A stretch of DNA of 64,000 nt, taken from the NCBI RefSeq assembly GCF_014852685.1, contig NZ_JACZDF010000001.1:727070-791069 (forward strand), read 5' to 3'. The DNA is from Flavimobilis rhizosphaerae (GTDB taxonomy: Bacteria > Actinomycetota > Actinomycetes > Actinomycetales > Cellulomonadaceae). Positions 9,205-17,678 of this stretch are shown here, piece after piece. Made by a program: the position numbers and the translations under genes. The number at the start of each line of letters is the position of its first letter. Positions within the stretch are counted from its first letter, which is position 1. Under the pieces are notes generated by a model. The model made no database searches. It worked only from the letters and a program-made list of their open reading frames with translations, and was not told the origin of the DNA.

Positions 9205-9216
9205 CGAATCGCCTCG
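9205..9216. promoter_or_regulatory. LacI-type operator 3 (GH95-lacI promoter)
   Basis: CGAATCGCCTCG matches CGAAGCGCTTCG at 10 of 12 positions and is the weakest of the five sites. On the minus strand it lies just downstream of the -10 at 9231-9236, covering the probable transcription start of GH95-lacI. Confidence 0.6.
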
Positions 9217-9230
9217 AACAGAGCGGTCGG

Positions 9231-9259
9231 AGCATCGCCCTGGACACCCGTAGTGTCAA
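9231..9259 (-). promoter_or_regulatory. promoter of GH95-lacI operon
   Basis: Read on the minus strand: TTGACA (9259-9254), 17 bp, GATGCT (9236-9231). A consensus -35 with the optimal spacer, immediately followed by operator 3. Confidence 0.65.
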
Positions 9260-9270
9260 GCACTACCGTA
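9241..9270 (+). promoter_or_regulatory. promoter of GH42-GH31 operon
   Basis: TGGACA (9241-9246), 18 bp, TACCGT (9265-9270). It overlaps face-to-face with the GH95-lacI promoter; the perfect operator 4 starts 2 bp after the -10. The layout would let one regulator silence both directions. Confidence 0.5.
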
Positions 9271-9272
9271 GG

Positions 9273-9284
9273 CGAAGCGCTTCG
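9273..9284. promoter_or_regulatory. LacI-type operator 4 (GH42-GH31 promoter)
   Basis: CGAAGCGCTTCG is a perfect 12-bp palindrome at the expected transcription start of the GH42-GH31 operon, 51 bp before the GH42 start codon. Best copy of the five. Confidence 0.82.
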
Positions 9285-9334
9285 ACACCGGCAACGAGCG
9301 CTGCCGGAAGTCCGACCTACCGAGGAGACCGCCG

Positions 9335-11377
9335 ATGACGACGGGCACGCGCCCCCGCGCCACCTGGGCGCGCTCGCTGCGCTACGGCGGCGACTACAAC
9401 CCCGAGCAGTGGCCCCGCGACGTGTGGGCCCAGGACGTCCAGCTCATGCAGGAAGCGGGCGTCAACCTCGTCACCGTCGGCGTCTTCTCGTGGTCGACGT
9501 ACGAGCCCCGGCCCGGCGCGCGCGAGCTCGACTGGCTCGAGGACGTCTGCGACCTCCTCGGCGACGCGGGCATCGGAGTCGACCTCGCGACCCCGACCGC
9601 CTCGCCCCCGCCGTGGCTCGGGGTCCTCCACCCCGAGACGCTCCCCGTCGACGCCGACGGCGTCCGCCTGTCGCCCGGCTCCCGCAACCAGTTCAGCCCG
9701 GCCTCGCGCGTCTACCGCGCCCACGCCCTCGCCATCACGCAGGACGTCGTCGCGCGCATGGCAAGGCACGAGGCCGTCGAGATGTGGCACGTCGGCAACG
9801 AGTTCGGCCAGGTGTGCCACGGCGAGGAGTCGGCGGCCGCCTTCCGTGCCTGGCTCGCCGCGCGCTACAACGACATCGGCACTCTCAACGACGCCTGGGG
9901 CACCGCGGTCTGGTCCCAGGGCTACGCGTCCTTCGACGAGATCGCTCCGCCGCGCCGCGCGCCCTACCACCTCAACCCCGCCCAGGAGCTCGACTGGCGG
10001 CGCTACGCCTCCGACCAGCTCCGCAGCCTCTTCCGCGAGCAGAAGGCCCTCATCCAGAAGCACGACACGATGCGGCCCGTGACGACGAACTTCATGGGGT
10101 TCTTCCCCGGCATCGACCCGTGGAGCTGGGCCGACGACGTCGACCTCGTCGCCGACGACGCCTACCCGGACCCCGCCGACCCGCAGGCCGCCGCCGACGC
10201 CGCACTCACGGGCGACCTCGTGCGCGGGCTCGGTCGCGGCGCGCCGTGGCTCCTCATGGAGTCGGCGACGAGCGCCGTCTCGTGGCGCGAGCACAACCTC
10301 CCGAAGACACCGGCACGCTCACGCCGCGACGCGCTCCAGGCCGTCGCGCACGGTGCCGACGGCGTCCTCTTCTTCCAGTGGCGCGCCGCGCGCACGGGCG
10401 CCGAACGCTTCCACTCCGCGATGCTCCCGCACGCGGGTGCGGACACACGGCTCCACGCGGGTGTCCGACGCCTCGGCGCCGACCTCGCCCGGCTCGACGC
10501 AGTCGTCGGGGAGCGCGTCCCCGCACACGTCGCGCTCGTCGTCGACTGGCCCTCCCGCTGGGCCGCGTCGACCGTCGCCCGCCCCACCGCGCGGCTCGAC
10601 GAGCACGAGCGGCTGCGCGCCTGGCACGCGGCGCTGTGGCGCCGCTCGTACGCGACCGACGTCGTCGCACAGGACGGCGGGCTCGACGGCTACGACCTCG
10701 TCCTCGTCCCTCAGCTCCACCTCCTCACACAGGCCGGGGCGGACGCGCTGCGGCGCGCGCTCGCGCGCGGCGCGACCGTCGTCGTCGGGCCCTTCACGGG
10801 CGTGGTCGACCCGACCACGGCCGTGCACGGCGGCCCGAGCCCCGCCCTCCTGCGCGACCTGCTCGGCGGTGGCGCCGAGGAATGGGTCCCGCTGCCGGAC
10901 GGCGGAGTCGCGCTCACGCCTGGTCCGGCATGGCCGGGCGGTCCCGCGCCGCGCGCCCACACGTTCGGGGAGCTCGTGAGCGTCGACGGCGCCGAGGTGC
11001 TCGCGACCGTCACCGAGGGCCACCTCGCCGGCGCGCCGGCGCTCCTGCGGCGGCCCGTGGGACCGGGCACGCTCTGGTACCACGCGGTCGTCCTCGACGA
11101 CGACGCGCTCGCCGCGACCCTCCTGGCCGCGGCGGACGCCGCCGGTGTGGAACCCGTCGTCGCGGACGTGCCCGACGGCGTCGAGGCCGTGCGCCGCGGC
11201 CCCGTGACCTTCCTCCTCAACCACGCCGACAGCCCTCGTGCCCACGCCCTCGCGGCGCCCGCGCACGACCTGCTGTCGGGCCACGACCTCGACGGCGAGA
11301 TCCTCCTCGCCCCCGACGACGTCCTTGCGCTCGTCGAGCACCCGCACCCCTCCGAGCGAACGGACCACACCTCATGA
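9335..11377 (+). CDS. beta-galactosidase, glycoside hydrolase family 42
   Basis: Hydrolyses terminal beta-galactosides in the cytoplasm; 680 residues, the normal family length, without a signal peptide. The barrel opens with LRYGGDYNPEQWP (16-27), a GH42 signature. The acid/base is Glu156 in MWHVGNEFG and the nucleophile Glu309 in LLMESATSAVSW. The trimerisation-type middle domain and small C-terminal beta domain follow. The ATG has CGAGGAGA upstream. It overlaps the GH31 start by ATGA and so is translationally coupled to it. In the cluster it would remove galactose from xyloglucan side chains after defucosylation; that use is inference, since characterised xyloglucan beta-galactosidases are more often GH2 or GH35. 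Confidence 0.93.
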   Translation: MTTGTRPRATWARSLRYGGDYNPEQWPRDVWAQDVQLMQEAGVNLVTVGVFSWSTYEPRPGARELDWLEDVCDLLGDAGIGVDLATPTASPPPWLGVLHPETLPVDADGVRLSPGSRNQFSPASRVYRAHALAITQDVVARMARHEAVEMWHVGNEFGQVCHGEESAAAFRAWLAARYNDIGTLNDAWGTAVWSQGYASFDEIAPPRRAPYHLNPAQELDWRRYASDQLRSLFREQKALIQKHDTMRPVTTNFMGFFPGIDPWSWADDVDLVADDAYPDPADPQAAADAALTGDLVRGLGRGAPWLLMESATSAVSWREHNLPKTPARSRRDALQAVAHGADGVLFFQWRAARTGAERFHSAMLPHAGADTRLHAGVRRLGADLARLDAVVGERVPAHVALVVDWPSRWAASTVARPTARLDEHERLRAWHAALWRRSYATDVVAQDGGLDGYDLVLVPQLHLLTQAGADALRRALARGATVVVGPFTGVVDPTTAVHGGPSPALLRDLLGGGAEEWVPLPDGGVALTPGPAWPGGPAPRAHTFGELVSVDGAEVLATVTEGHLAGAPALLRRPVGPGTLWYHAVVLDDDALAATLLAAADAAGVEPVVADVPDGVEAVRRGPVTFLLNHADSPRAHALAAPAHDLLSGHDLDGEILLAPDDVLALVEHPHPSERTDHTS

Positions 11378-13638
11378 AGTTCACCGACGGCTACTGGCAG
11401 GCACGCGCGGGCATGCACCCGCAGTTCGCCGCCCACGCGTACGACGTCTGGCCCGGCGAGGGCACGCTCACCGCGTACGCGCCGACGAAGCGCATCGAGA
11501 CGCGCGGCGACGTCCTCAACCGCACGATGCTCACGGTCGAGTACTCCGCGCCGATCCGGGACGTCGTCACGGTGAAGGTCACCCAGCACGCCGGTGCGCT
11601 CGACCGTGGGCCGCACTTCGAGACCGCGCGGGAGGACGGCCACGTCCCGGACGTCGTCGTCGGCGACGACGTCGCGACCCTCACGTCCGGGGACCTCTCC
11701 GTCCGGGTGCACCGCGGCGACCACTGGCAGGTCGACTTCGTCGCGGGCGGGCGCGTCCTCACGAGCTCGCTGCCGAAGTCGCTCGCCGTCGTCACGGACG
11801 ACGACGGTCGCACCTACCTCCACGAGCAGCTGACGCTCGGGGTCAACGAGCACGTCTACGGCCTCGGCGAGCGCTTCGGGCCCGTCGTGAAGAACGGGCA
11901 GACGGTCGACGTGTGGCAGGCGGACGGCGGCACGTCGTCCGAGCAGGCGTACAAGAACGTGCCCTTCTACCTCACGGACAAGGGCTACGGCGTGTTCGTC
12001 GACCAGCCCGAGCTCGTCTCGTTCGAGGTCGCCTCGGAGGTCGTCTCCCGCACGCAGTTCTCGGTCGAGGCCCAGTCGCTCACGTACCACGTCATCCACG
12101 GCGCGACGCCCAAGGCGATCCTCGAGCGCTACACCGCGCTCACGGGCCGGCCCGCGCGCGTGCCCGACTGGTCGTTCGGCCTGTGGCTGTCGACGTCGTT
12201 CACGACGGAGTACGACGAGGCGACGGTCACGGGCTTCATCGACGGCATGGCCGAGCGTGACCTGCCGCTGTCGGTGTTCCACTTCGACTGCTACTGGATG
12301 CGCGAGTTCAACTGGTGCGACTTCGAGTGGGACCCGCGGACCTTCCCGGACCCCGAGGGCATGCTCGCTCGCCTCAAGGCGCGCGGGCTGCGCGTGTGCG
12401 TGTGGATCAACCCGTACATCGCGCAGCGTTCGCCCCTCTTCCGGGAGGCCGCGGACGCGGGCTACCTCGTGAGGCGTCCCGACGGCTCCGTGTGGCAGTG
12501 GGACATGTGGGTCGCGGGCATGGGGCTCGTCGACTTCACGAACCCTGAGGCGGCGGCGTGGTACACGGGCAAGCTCGAGCGGCTCATGGACATGGGGGTC
12601 GACGCGTTCAAGACGGACTTCGGTGAGCGGATCCCCACGGACGTCGTCTGGCACGACGGTTCCGACCCGGCGCGCATGCACAACTACTACGTGCAGGCGT
12701 ACAACCGGGCGGTGTTCGAGATGCTCGAGCGGCGCTCGGGCGTGGGTGAGGCGGTGCTCTTCGCGAGGTCGGCGACGGCGGGCGGCCAGCAGTTCCCCGT
12801 GCACTGGGGCGGCGACTGCTTCTCGACGTTCTCGGCGATGGCGGAGTCGTTGCGGGGCGGGCTCTCGCTCGCGTTCTCGGGCTTCGGCTACTGGAGCCAC
12901 GACATCGGTGGGTTCGAGGGGACGGCCGAGCCCGCGGTGTTCAAGCGGTGGCTCGCGTTCGGGCTGCTCTCGTCGCACTCGCGCCTCCACGGGTCGACGT
13001 CGGTGCGCGTCCCGTGGGCGTTCGACGACGAGGCGGTCGACGTCACGCGGCTCTTCACGCGGCTCAAGCTCTCGCTCATGCCGTACCTCGGACGGGTCGC
13101 GGGGGAGGCGCACGCGGCCGGGACGCCGATGGCGCGTCCGATGCTGCTGGAGTTCCCCGAGGACCCGGCGGTCGCGACGCTCGAGACGCAGTACATGCTC
13201 GGTGACGCGCTCCTCGTCGCCCCGGTCTTCTCGCACGAGGGCGAGGTCTCGTACTACGTGCCCGCCGGCACGTGGACGCACCTCCTCGACGGGCGGACGC
13301 TCGAGGGTGGCCGGTGGGTGACGGAGTCCTACGGCTTCGACTCGCTCCCGCTGCTCGTGCGGCCGGGCACCGTGCTGCCCGTCGGGGCGCGCGACGACTC
13401 GCCCGAGTACGACTGGGCGGACGGCGTGACGCTGCGGCTCTTCGAGATCCCCGACGGCTTCGACGAGGTCGTCGTCGTGCCGTCGTCGCAGGCGACGGGT
13501 GGCGAGGCGACCGAGTTCCGGGTCGTTCGTGAGGGCGCCGAGATCCGAGCGACGTCGTCGAGCGTGAGCCCGTGGCGGCTCGAGCTCGGCGGGCGTCTCG
13601 TGGAGGCGGCGTCGGGCACGGCGGCCCTCGCTCTCTGA
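11374..13638 (+). CDS. yicI: alpha-xylosidase, glycoside hydrolase family 31 (YicI type)
   Basis: Releases alpha-1,6-linked xylose from the non-reducing end of xyloglucan oligosaccharides. 754 residues, close to E. coli YicI (772). The nucleophile is Asp415 in FKTDFGERIP and the acid/base Asp481 in VHWGGDC, almost the same positions as YicI Asp416/Asp482. The C-terminal region of the barrel contains FSGFGYWSHDIGGFEG. The start is the ATG that overlaps the GH42 stop; an in-frame reading beginning at 9253 is only an open shadow of GH42. Cytoplasmic by lack of a signal. A perfect 14-bp hairpin at 13694-13724 ends the unit. Confidence 0.92.
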   Translation: MKFTDGYWQARAGMHPQFAAHAYDVWPGEGTLTAYAPTKRIETRGDVLNRTMLTVEYSAPIRDVVTVKVTQHAGALDRGPHFETAREDGHVPDVVVGDDVATLTSGDLSVRVHRGDHWQVDFVAGGRVLTSSLPKSLAVVTDDDGRTYLHEQLTLGVNEHVYGLGERFGPVVKNGQTVDVWQADGGTSSEQAYKNVPFYLTDKGYGVFVDQPELVSFEVASEVVSRTQFSVEAQSLTYHVIHGATPKAILERYTALTGRPARVPDWSFGLWLSTSFTTEYDEATVTGFIDGMAERDLPLSVFHFDCYWMREFNWCDFEWDPRTFPDPEGMLARLKARGLRVCVWINPYIAQRSPLFREAADAGYLVRRPDGSVWQWDMWVAGMGLVDFTNPEAAAWYTGKLERLMDMGVDAFKTDFGERIPTDVVWHDGSDPARMHNYYVQAYNRAVFEMLERRSGVGEAVLFARSATAGGQQFPVHWGGDCFSTFSAMAESLRGGLSLAFSGFGYWSHDIGGFEGTAEPAVFKRWLAFGLLSSHSRLHGSTSVRVPWAFDDEAVDVTRLFTRLKLSLMPYLGRVAGEAHAAGTPMARPMLLEFPEDPAVATLETQYMLGDALLVAPVFSHEGEVSYYVPAGTWTHLLDGRTLEGGRWVTESYGFDSLPLLVRPGTVLPVGARDDSPEYDWADGVTLRLFEIPDGFDEVVVVPSSQATGGEATEFRVVREGAEIRATSSSVSPWRLELGGRLVEAASGTAALAL

Positions 13639-13693
13639 ACCCGGCGGCGGCTGCGGCCGTCGCCCTGGCCGCCGTTCCCCCGCGGCGGCCGAC

Positions 13694-13724
13694 CCGGCTG
13701 GTCCGGCGCTGCCGGACCAGCCGG
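13694..13724 (+). terminator. hairpin terminator after GH31
   Basis: CCGGCTGGTCCGGC and GCCGGACCAGCCGG form a perfect 14-bp stem with a GCT loop, 55 bp after the GH31 stop and just before operator 5. Confidence 0.8.
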
Positions 13725-13738
13725 TGCTTCGCCTTGGT

Positions 13739-13750
13739 CGAAACGTTCCG
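13739..13750. promoter_or_regulatory. LacI-type operator 5 (GH1 promoter)
   Basis: CGAAACGTTCCG (within TCGAAACGTTCCGA) lies 89 bp upstream of the GH1 start, between a possible -35 and the -10-like TACCCT. It differs from a perfect palindrome at one base. It shows that GH1 has its own promoter in the same regulon. Confidence 0.75.
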
Positions 13751-13838
13751 ATACCCTGGGGTGGGGCTTGAGCCCACGACCACCGTCTGACACCGTGGGC
13801 CCGGGACCCGTCCGCATCTCGAAGAGGAGACCACGCTC

Positions 13839-15245
13839 GTGACCGACCCCCGCACCTTCCCCGCCGACTTCCTCTGGGGCACCGCGACCGCCTCGTACCA
13901 GATCGAGGGCGCCGCGACCGAGGGAGGACGCTCCCCGTCCATCTGGGACACGTTCTCCCACACGCCCGGCAAGGTCCTCGGCGGCGACACCGGCGACGTG
14001 GCCGTCGACCACTACCACCGCTGGGAGGAGGACGTCCAGCACCTCGCCGATCTCGGTGTCGGTGCCTACCGCCTCTCGATCGCGTGGCCCCGCGTCCAGC
14101 CCGACGGCCGCGGCGAGCTCAACCGCGAGGGCGTCGAGTTCTACTCGAAGCTCGTCGACGCGCTCCTCGCACGCGGCATCAAGCCCGTCGTCACCCTCTA
14201 CCACTGGGACCTCCCGCAGGTCCTCGAGGACGCCGGCGGCTGGCGCAACCGCGAGACCGCCGAGCTCTTCGGCGAGTACGCGCGCCACATGGCGCGCGAG
14301 CTCGGCGACCGCGTGGCCATGTGGACGACGCTCAACGAACCGTGGTGCGCCGCGTTCCTCGGCTACGGCAACGGCCAGCACGCACCCGGGATCACCGACG
14401 ACCTCGCGGCGCTCGAAGCCTCCCACCACCTCAACCTCGCGCACGGCCTCGCCGTGCGCGCGATCCGTGACGAGCTCGGCGAGGACGCGCCCGTCTCCGT
14501 GACCCTCAACCTTCACGTCGTGCGGCCCGCCGACCCCGAGAACCCGGGGGACGTCGAGTCCGCGCGCCGCATCGACGCGGTCGGCAACCGCATCTACACG
14601 GGCCCCATGCTCGAGGGCGCCTACCCGGACGACCTCCTCGCCGACACTTCCTCGATCACGGACTGGTCCTTCGTCCGCGACGGCGACCTCGAGACGATCC
14701 ACCAGCCGCTCACGTCGCTCGGCGTCAACTACTACGACGTGACGATCGTCGCAGCGCCCACGGGCGAGCCCGTCGGCGACCACCCCACGCCGTGGGCCGG
14801 CTGCCGGGACGTCGTGTGGGCCGACCGCCCGGGCGAGAAGACCGCGATGGGCTGGGGTATCGACGAGACGGGTCTCACCGAGCTCCTCACGAACCTCTCG
14901 GCGCGCTACCCCGGGCTCCCGCTCATGGTCACCGAGAACGGTGCCGCGTTCGACGACGAGGTCTCGGCCGACGGCGCGGTCCACGACCCGCGGCGCATCG
15001 ACTACTACGCGCGGCACGTCGAGGCCGTCGGCAAGGCGCTCGACGCGGGTGCCGACGTCCGCGGCTACTTCGCGTGGTCGCTGCTCGACAACTTCGAGTG
15101 GTCGTTCGGTTACGAGCGTCGCTTCGGGATCATCCGCGTCGACTACGACACGCTCGAGCGCACGTGGAAGGACTCCGCGCACTGGTTCCGCGAGCTCGTG
15201 ACGACGGGCACGCCGCCAGCGCTCCCGTACACCCCCGCACGCTAA
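13839..15245 (+). CDS. bglB: beta-glucosidase, glycoside hydrolase family 1
   Basis: Cytoplasmic beta-glucosidase (or beta-galactosidase/fucosidase-tolerant GH1 enzyme), 468 residues, standard length. It starts [19 protein letters not shown], the GH1 N-terminal signature. Acid/base is Glu167 in TTLNEPW and the nucleophile Glu366 in [10 protein letters not shown]. The GTG start is preceded by GAAGAGGAGA. The gene is monocistronic, between operator 5 and the unusual GC-rich hairpin that starts right after its stop. With GH3 it would clear the glucan backbone once the side chains are gone. Confidence 0.94.
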   Translation: MTDPRTFPADFLWGTATASYQIEGAATEGGRSPSIWDTFSHTPGKVLGGDTGDVAVDHYHRWEEDVQHLADLGVGAYRLSIAWPRVQPDGRGELNREGVEFYSKLVDALLARGIKPVVTLYHWDLPQVLEDAGGWRNRETAELFGEYARHMARELGDRVAMWTTLNEPWCAAFLGYGNGQHAPGITDDLAALEASHHLNLAHGLAVRAIRDELGEDAPVSVTLNLHVVRPADPENPGDVESARRIDAVGNRIYTGPMLEGAYPDDLLADTSSITDWSFVRDGDLETIHQPLTSLGVNYYDVTIVAAPTGEPVGDHPTPWAGCRDVVWADRPGEKTAMGWGIDETGLTELLTNLSARYPGLPLMVTENGAAFDDEVSADGAVHDPRRIDYYARHVEAVGKALDAGADVRGYFAWSLLDNFEWSFGYERRFGIIRVDYDTLERTWKDSAHWFRELVTTGTPPALPYTPAR

Positions 15246-15401
15246 CCCCCCGACCCCCGCCCCCCGCCCCCCGCCCCCGCCCCCCGCCCCCGCCCCCCGC
15301 CCCTCACAGGAATCCGCGCAGATGGTCAGTCCCACTGGCCATCTGCGCGGAATCCTGTGTCCGCGGGGGCGGGGCGGGGGCGGGGCGGGGGTGGGGGTGG
15401 G
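15246..15401. repeat. giant imperfect palindrome with C-tract/G-tract flanks between convergent genes
   Basis: The stretch between the GH1 and CE7 stop codons has three parts. Left: an almost pure C tract with single G spacers (15246-15301). Centre: a hairpin with 26-nt arms (15305-15330 and 15334-15359), two mismatches and a CCC loop. Right: a G tract with C spacers (15363-15400) that can pair with the left tract. The right tract has at least six runs of four to five G, strong G-quadruplex potential on the plus strand; the left tract gives the same on the minus strand. It probably terminates both genes, but it is far larger and more ordered than the other terminators here. Confidence 0.85.
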
Positions 15402-16385
15402 TCAGGCCGGGACCCGCTCCGCGAGCCACGCGAGCTGGCGCGGCGCCATATGACCTCCGCCGCCCTCGTGGCCGTTCCACGGCCACACGACGATCTCCTT
15501 GTCCGTGCCGGCGTACGCGTTGAACGCTGCGTAGATCGTCGACGGCGGACACACCATGTCCCGCAGCGCTGCCGACGTGAGGAGGGGCGCGGTTGCCCGA
15601 CGCGCGTGCGTGACGCCGTCGAAGTAGGCGAGCGTGCGGAACGCCTGCTCCTCGTGGCCACGGTTGACACTGAGGTACTGGACGATCTCTTGGTACGGGA
15701 ACGCGTCGGTGAGGTCGACCGCGCGGCGGAAGTGGCAGAGGAACGGGACGTCGGCCATGACCCCGGCGAGCCCCTCGGCGAGGCCCGCGGCGGCGAGCGC
15801 GAGGCCGCCGCCCTGCGAGCCGCCGGTGACCACGATCCGGGTCCCGTCGACCTCGGGCATCGCGCGGGCGGCGTCGACCGCGAGCACCGCGTCCGTCTGG
15901 AGGCGACGCAGGTAGTGCTCGTGAGGGTCGAGGATGCCGCGGGTCATCTGCCCGGGCGACGCCGGGCCGTGGCCGACGGGGTCGGGGGTGTCGCCGCCGT
16001 TGCCCCAGGAGGAGCCCTGGCCGCGGGAGTCCATGAAGAGGTGCGCGTAGCCCGCGTTCGCCCAGAAGAGGTGCTCGGTCGGCAGGCCTCGGCCGCCCCC
16101 GTAGCCGTTGTACTGGACGACGGTCGGCAGGGGGCCCTCGGCACCCGCCGGGAGCGTGAGCCACGCCCGGACGGGGTGGCCGCCGAACCCGGAGAACGTC
16201 ACGTCGTAGGAGTCGACCGCGCGCAGGCCGGTCGGCACGCGCGTGCGTTCGGGCACGGTGGCGAGGTCGCGCGCACCCGCGAGTGTCGTGGCCCAGAACT
16301 CGTCGTGGTCGGGGGCCTCGCCGACCTCGTCGGGTCCCGGTGCGTAGGCCTGCAGCTGGTCGGTGGGCAGGTCGAAGAGAGCCAT
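15402..16385 (-). CDS. acetyl xylan esterase / cephalosporin-C deacetylase family (CE7)
   Basis: Serine hydrolase that removes acetyl groups from short oligosaccharides; CE7 enzymes are usually cytoplasmic hexamers of about 320 residues, and this one has 327 with no signal peptide. Catalytic triad: Ser190 (GGSQGGG), Asp276 (SAALRDMVCP), His306 (WNGHEGGGGH). MFDLP-like N-terminus (MALFDLPTDQLQAY) and RGQGSSWGNGGDTPD are family signatures. The ATG has GAGGACG upstream. It is convergent with GH1; no copy of the LacI operator was seen before it, so regulon membership is uncertain. Native xyloglucan galactose and xylan xylose are both often O-acetylated, which fits its position. Confidence 0.9.
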   Translation of the reverse strand: MALFDLPTDQLQAYAPGPDEVGEAPDHDEFWATTLAGARDLATVPERTRVPTGLRAVDSYDVTFSGFGGHPVRAWLTLPAGAEGPLPTVVQYNGYGGGRGLPTEHLFWANAGYAHLFMDSRGQGSSWGNGGDTPDPVGHGPASPGQMTRGILDPHEHYLRRLQTDAVLAVDAARAMPEVDGTRIVVTGGSQGGGLALAAAGLAEGLAGVMADVPFLCHFRRAVDLTDAFPYQEIVQYLSVNRGHEEQAFRTLAYFDGVTHARRATAPLLTSAALRDMVCPPSTIYAAFNAYAGTDKEIVVWPWNGHEGGGGHMAPRQLAWLAERVPA

Positions 16386-16801
16386 CGCGTCCTCGTCGTC
16401 GGTTCGTCCGGGCGCCGTCGTCGGCGCGCGCGCACGTCCAGGGTAGGGGAGGTGTGGGAGCGCTGACGCGGACGGGGCGGGCGTGTCGTGCGGGGTGGCG
16501 CTCGGCGTGTCGCTCCTCGGCGTGTCGGGGCCGGGCGGGTGAGATCCGGGAGGCAGGCCCGCGGTGTCCACCGCCTGTGGACGACGCGCGTGCACCGGGT
16601 GGGGACGGGTGTCCGGCGCGGACCGGGGAGGCCGGCCGGCGGCCACCGGACGGCCCTCCGCCGCGATTGTCCGAGGCTCGTGGCAGGGTGGCGGTAGGAG
16701 CGCGACGGAGGGTGCGGAGCGCGGCCCGCGCCGCCGTCCACAGGCTTCCCACACGTCTGTCCACCGTCCGGCGGACATGGGATGACACCGATGTAAGTCA
16801 C
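16386..16801. other. intergenic region upstream of the CE7 and nrd genes
   Basis: About 416 bp without a convincing gene. It contains several short DnaA-box-like elements: GTCCAC and GTGGAC facing each other at 16566-16582, GTCCACAGG at 16736 and TGTCCAC at 16758. These fit the actinobacterial TTGTCCACA box only loosely. The minus-strand CE7 promoter probably lies near the -10-like TACCCT close to 16440. No ORF here has a plausible ribosome site and composition. Confidence 0.5.
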
Positions 16802-16802
16802 A

Positions 16803-16847
16803 ACACCTAGGGGTTGTGGCCACGGCCGACCACTAGGTGTAGTGTTG
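16803..16847. promoter_or_regulatory. two NrdR boxes at the nrdHIE promoter
   Basis: CAACACCTAGGGGTTG (16803-16818) and CCACTAGGTGTAGTGT (16832-16847) are palindromic 16-mers with centres about 29 bp apart. They resemble the actinobacterial NrdR box (ACAC-like ends around CTAG/TAG), and a tandem pair about three helical turns apart is the normal arrangement. The second box contains the probable -10 TAGTGT. NrdR, an ATP/dATP-sensing zinc-ribbon repressor encoded elsewhere, would shut nrdHIE off when dNTPs are plentiful. A leader of roughly 100 nt follows before nrdH. Confidence 0.8.
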
Positions 16848-16953
16848 CCGACGTCGGTGCGAGCCCGGGTCTCCGGAGCCCGCCCGGAGAATCACACGAA
16901 CGTCGTTCAGCCGCCGCCCGCGGCCGGACAGTCCGAACGAGGGGATCCGACTG

Positions 16954-17199
16954 ATGAGCATCACGGTCTACAGCAAGCCGGCCTGCGTGCAGTGCGACGC
17001 CACCTACCGCGCGCTCGACAAGCGCGGCATCGACTACACGGTCGTCGACATCAGCCAGGACCTCGAGGCCCTCGAGATGGTCCGCTCGCTCGGCTACATG
17101 CAGGCTCCCGTCGTCGTCGCCGGCGACACCCACTGGTCCGGCTTCCGCCCCGACCAGATCTCGGCCCTCGCGACGCAGGCCGCCACCGCCGTCGCCTGA
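16954..17199 (+). CDS. nrdH: NrdH redoxin, electron donor of class Ib ribonucleotide reductase
   Basis: Glutaredoxin-like protein reduced by thioredoxin reductase; it re-reduces the C-terminal cysteines of NrdE. 81 residues with the CVQC redox site (residues 11-14) right after the first strand, and the NrdH end motif [10 protein letters not shown]. First gene of nrdHIE, controlled by the two NrdR boxes about 110 bp upstream. Confidence 0.95.
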   Translation: MSITVYSKPACVQCDATYRALDKRGIDYTVVDISQDLEALEMVRSLGYMQAPVVVAGDTHWSGFRPDQISALATQAATAVA

Positions 17200-17261
17200 C
17201 GGCGCGACCGCCCGGTGCACCTTGCGAGGTGCGCCGGGCATCCCCGTACCCGGAGGTGCCC

Positions 17262-17678
17262 GTGGCCGCACTGGTCTACTTCTCGAGCGTCTCAGGGAAC
17301 ACCCACCGCTTCGTCGAGAAGCTCGGGCTCCCCGCTCGGCGGATCCCGCTGCTGCGGACCGACGAACCACTACGCGTCACCGAGCCGTACGTGCTCGTCG
17401 CCCCCACCTACGGCGGCGGCAACGGACGCGGAGCAGTTCCCAAGCAGGTGATCCGTTTCCTCAACGACGAGACCAACCGATCACTCATCCGCGGCGTCAT
17501 CGCCGCAGGCAACACCAACTTCGGTGAGGCGTACTGCCTCGCCGGGAAGATCATCTCCGCCAAGTGCGAGGTGCCGTACCTGTACGGCTTCGAGCTCCTG
17601 GGGACGAGCGAGGACGTCACCCGCGTCCGCGAAGGATTGAGGCAGTTTTGGCAACGACAGTCACGGAGAACGGCATGA
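17262..17678 (+). CDS. nrdI: NrdI flavodoxin-like activator of NrdF
   Basis: Small flavoprotein that supplies superoxide-type oxidant to assemble the dimanganese-tyrosyl cofactor of NrdF. 138 residues from a GTG with GGAGG 5 nt upstream; the translation begins [20 protein letters not shown], with the FMN phosphate loop [10 protein letters not shown], then [17 protein letters not shown] and [15 protein letters not shown]. The open frame extends upstream through nrdH, but that part is out of family. Its TGA overlaps the nrdE ATG. Confidence 0.93.
   Translation: MAALVYFSSVSGNTHRFVEKLGLPARRIPLLRTDEPLRVTEPYVLVAPTYGGGNGRGAVPKQVIRFLNDETNRSLIRGVIAAGNTNFGEAYCLAGKIISAKCEVPYLYGFELLGTSEDVTRVREGLRQFWQRQSRRTA

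Noticed and set aside
5748..9263. Single 1171-codon minus frame joining part of the GH95 region to LacI.
   Set aside because: The part upstream of 6752 is the wrong frame of GH95; LacI proteins begin at the HTH motif encoded at 6750.
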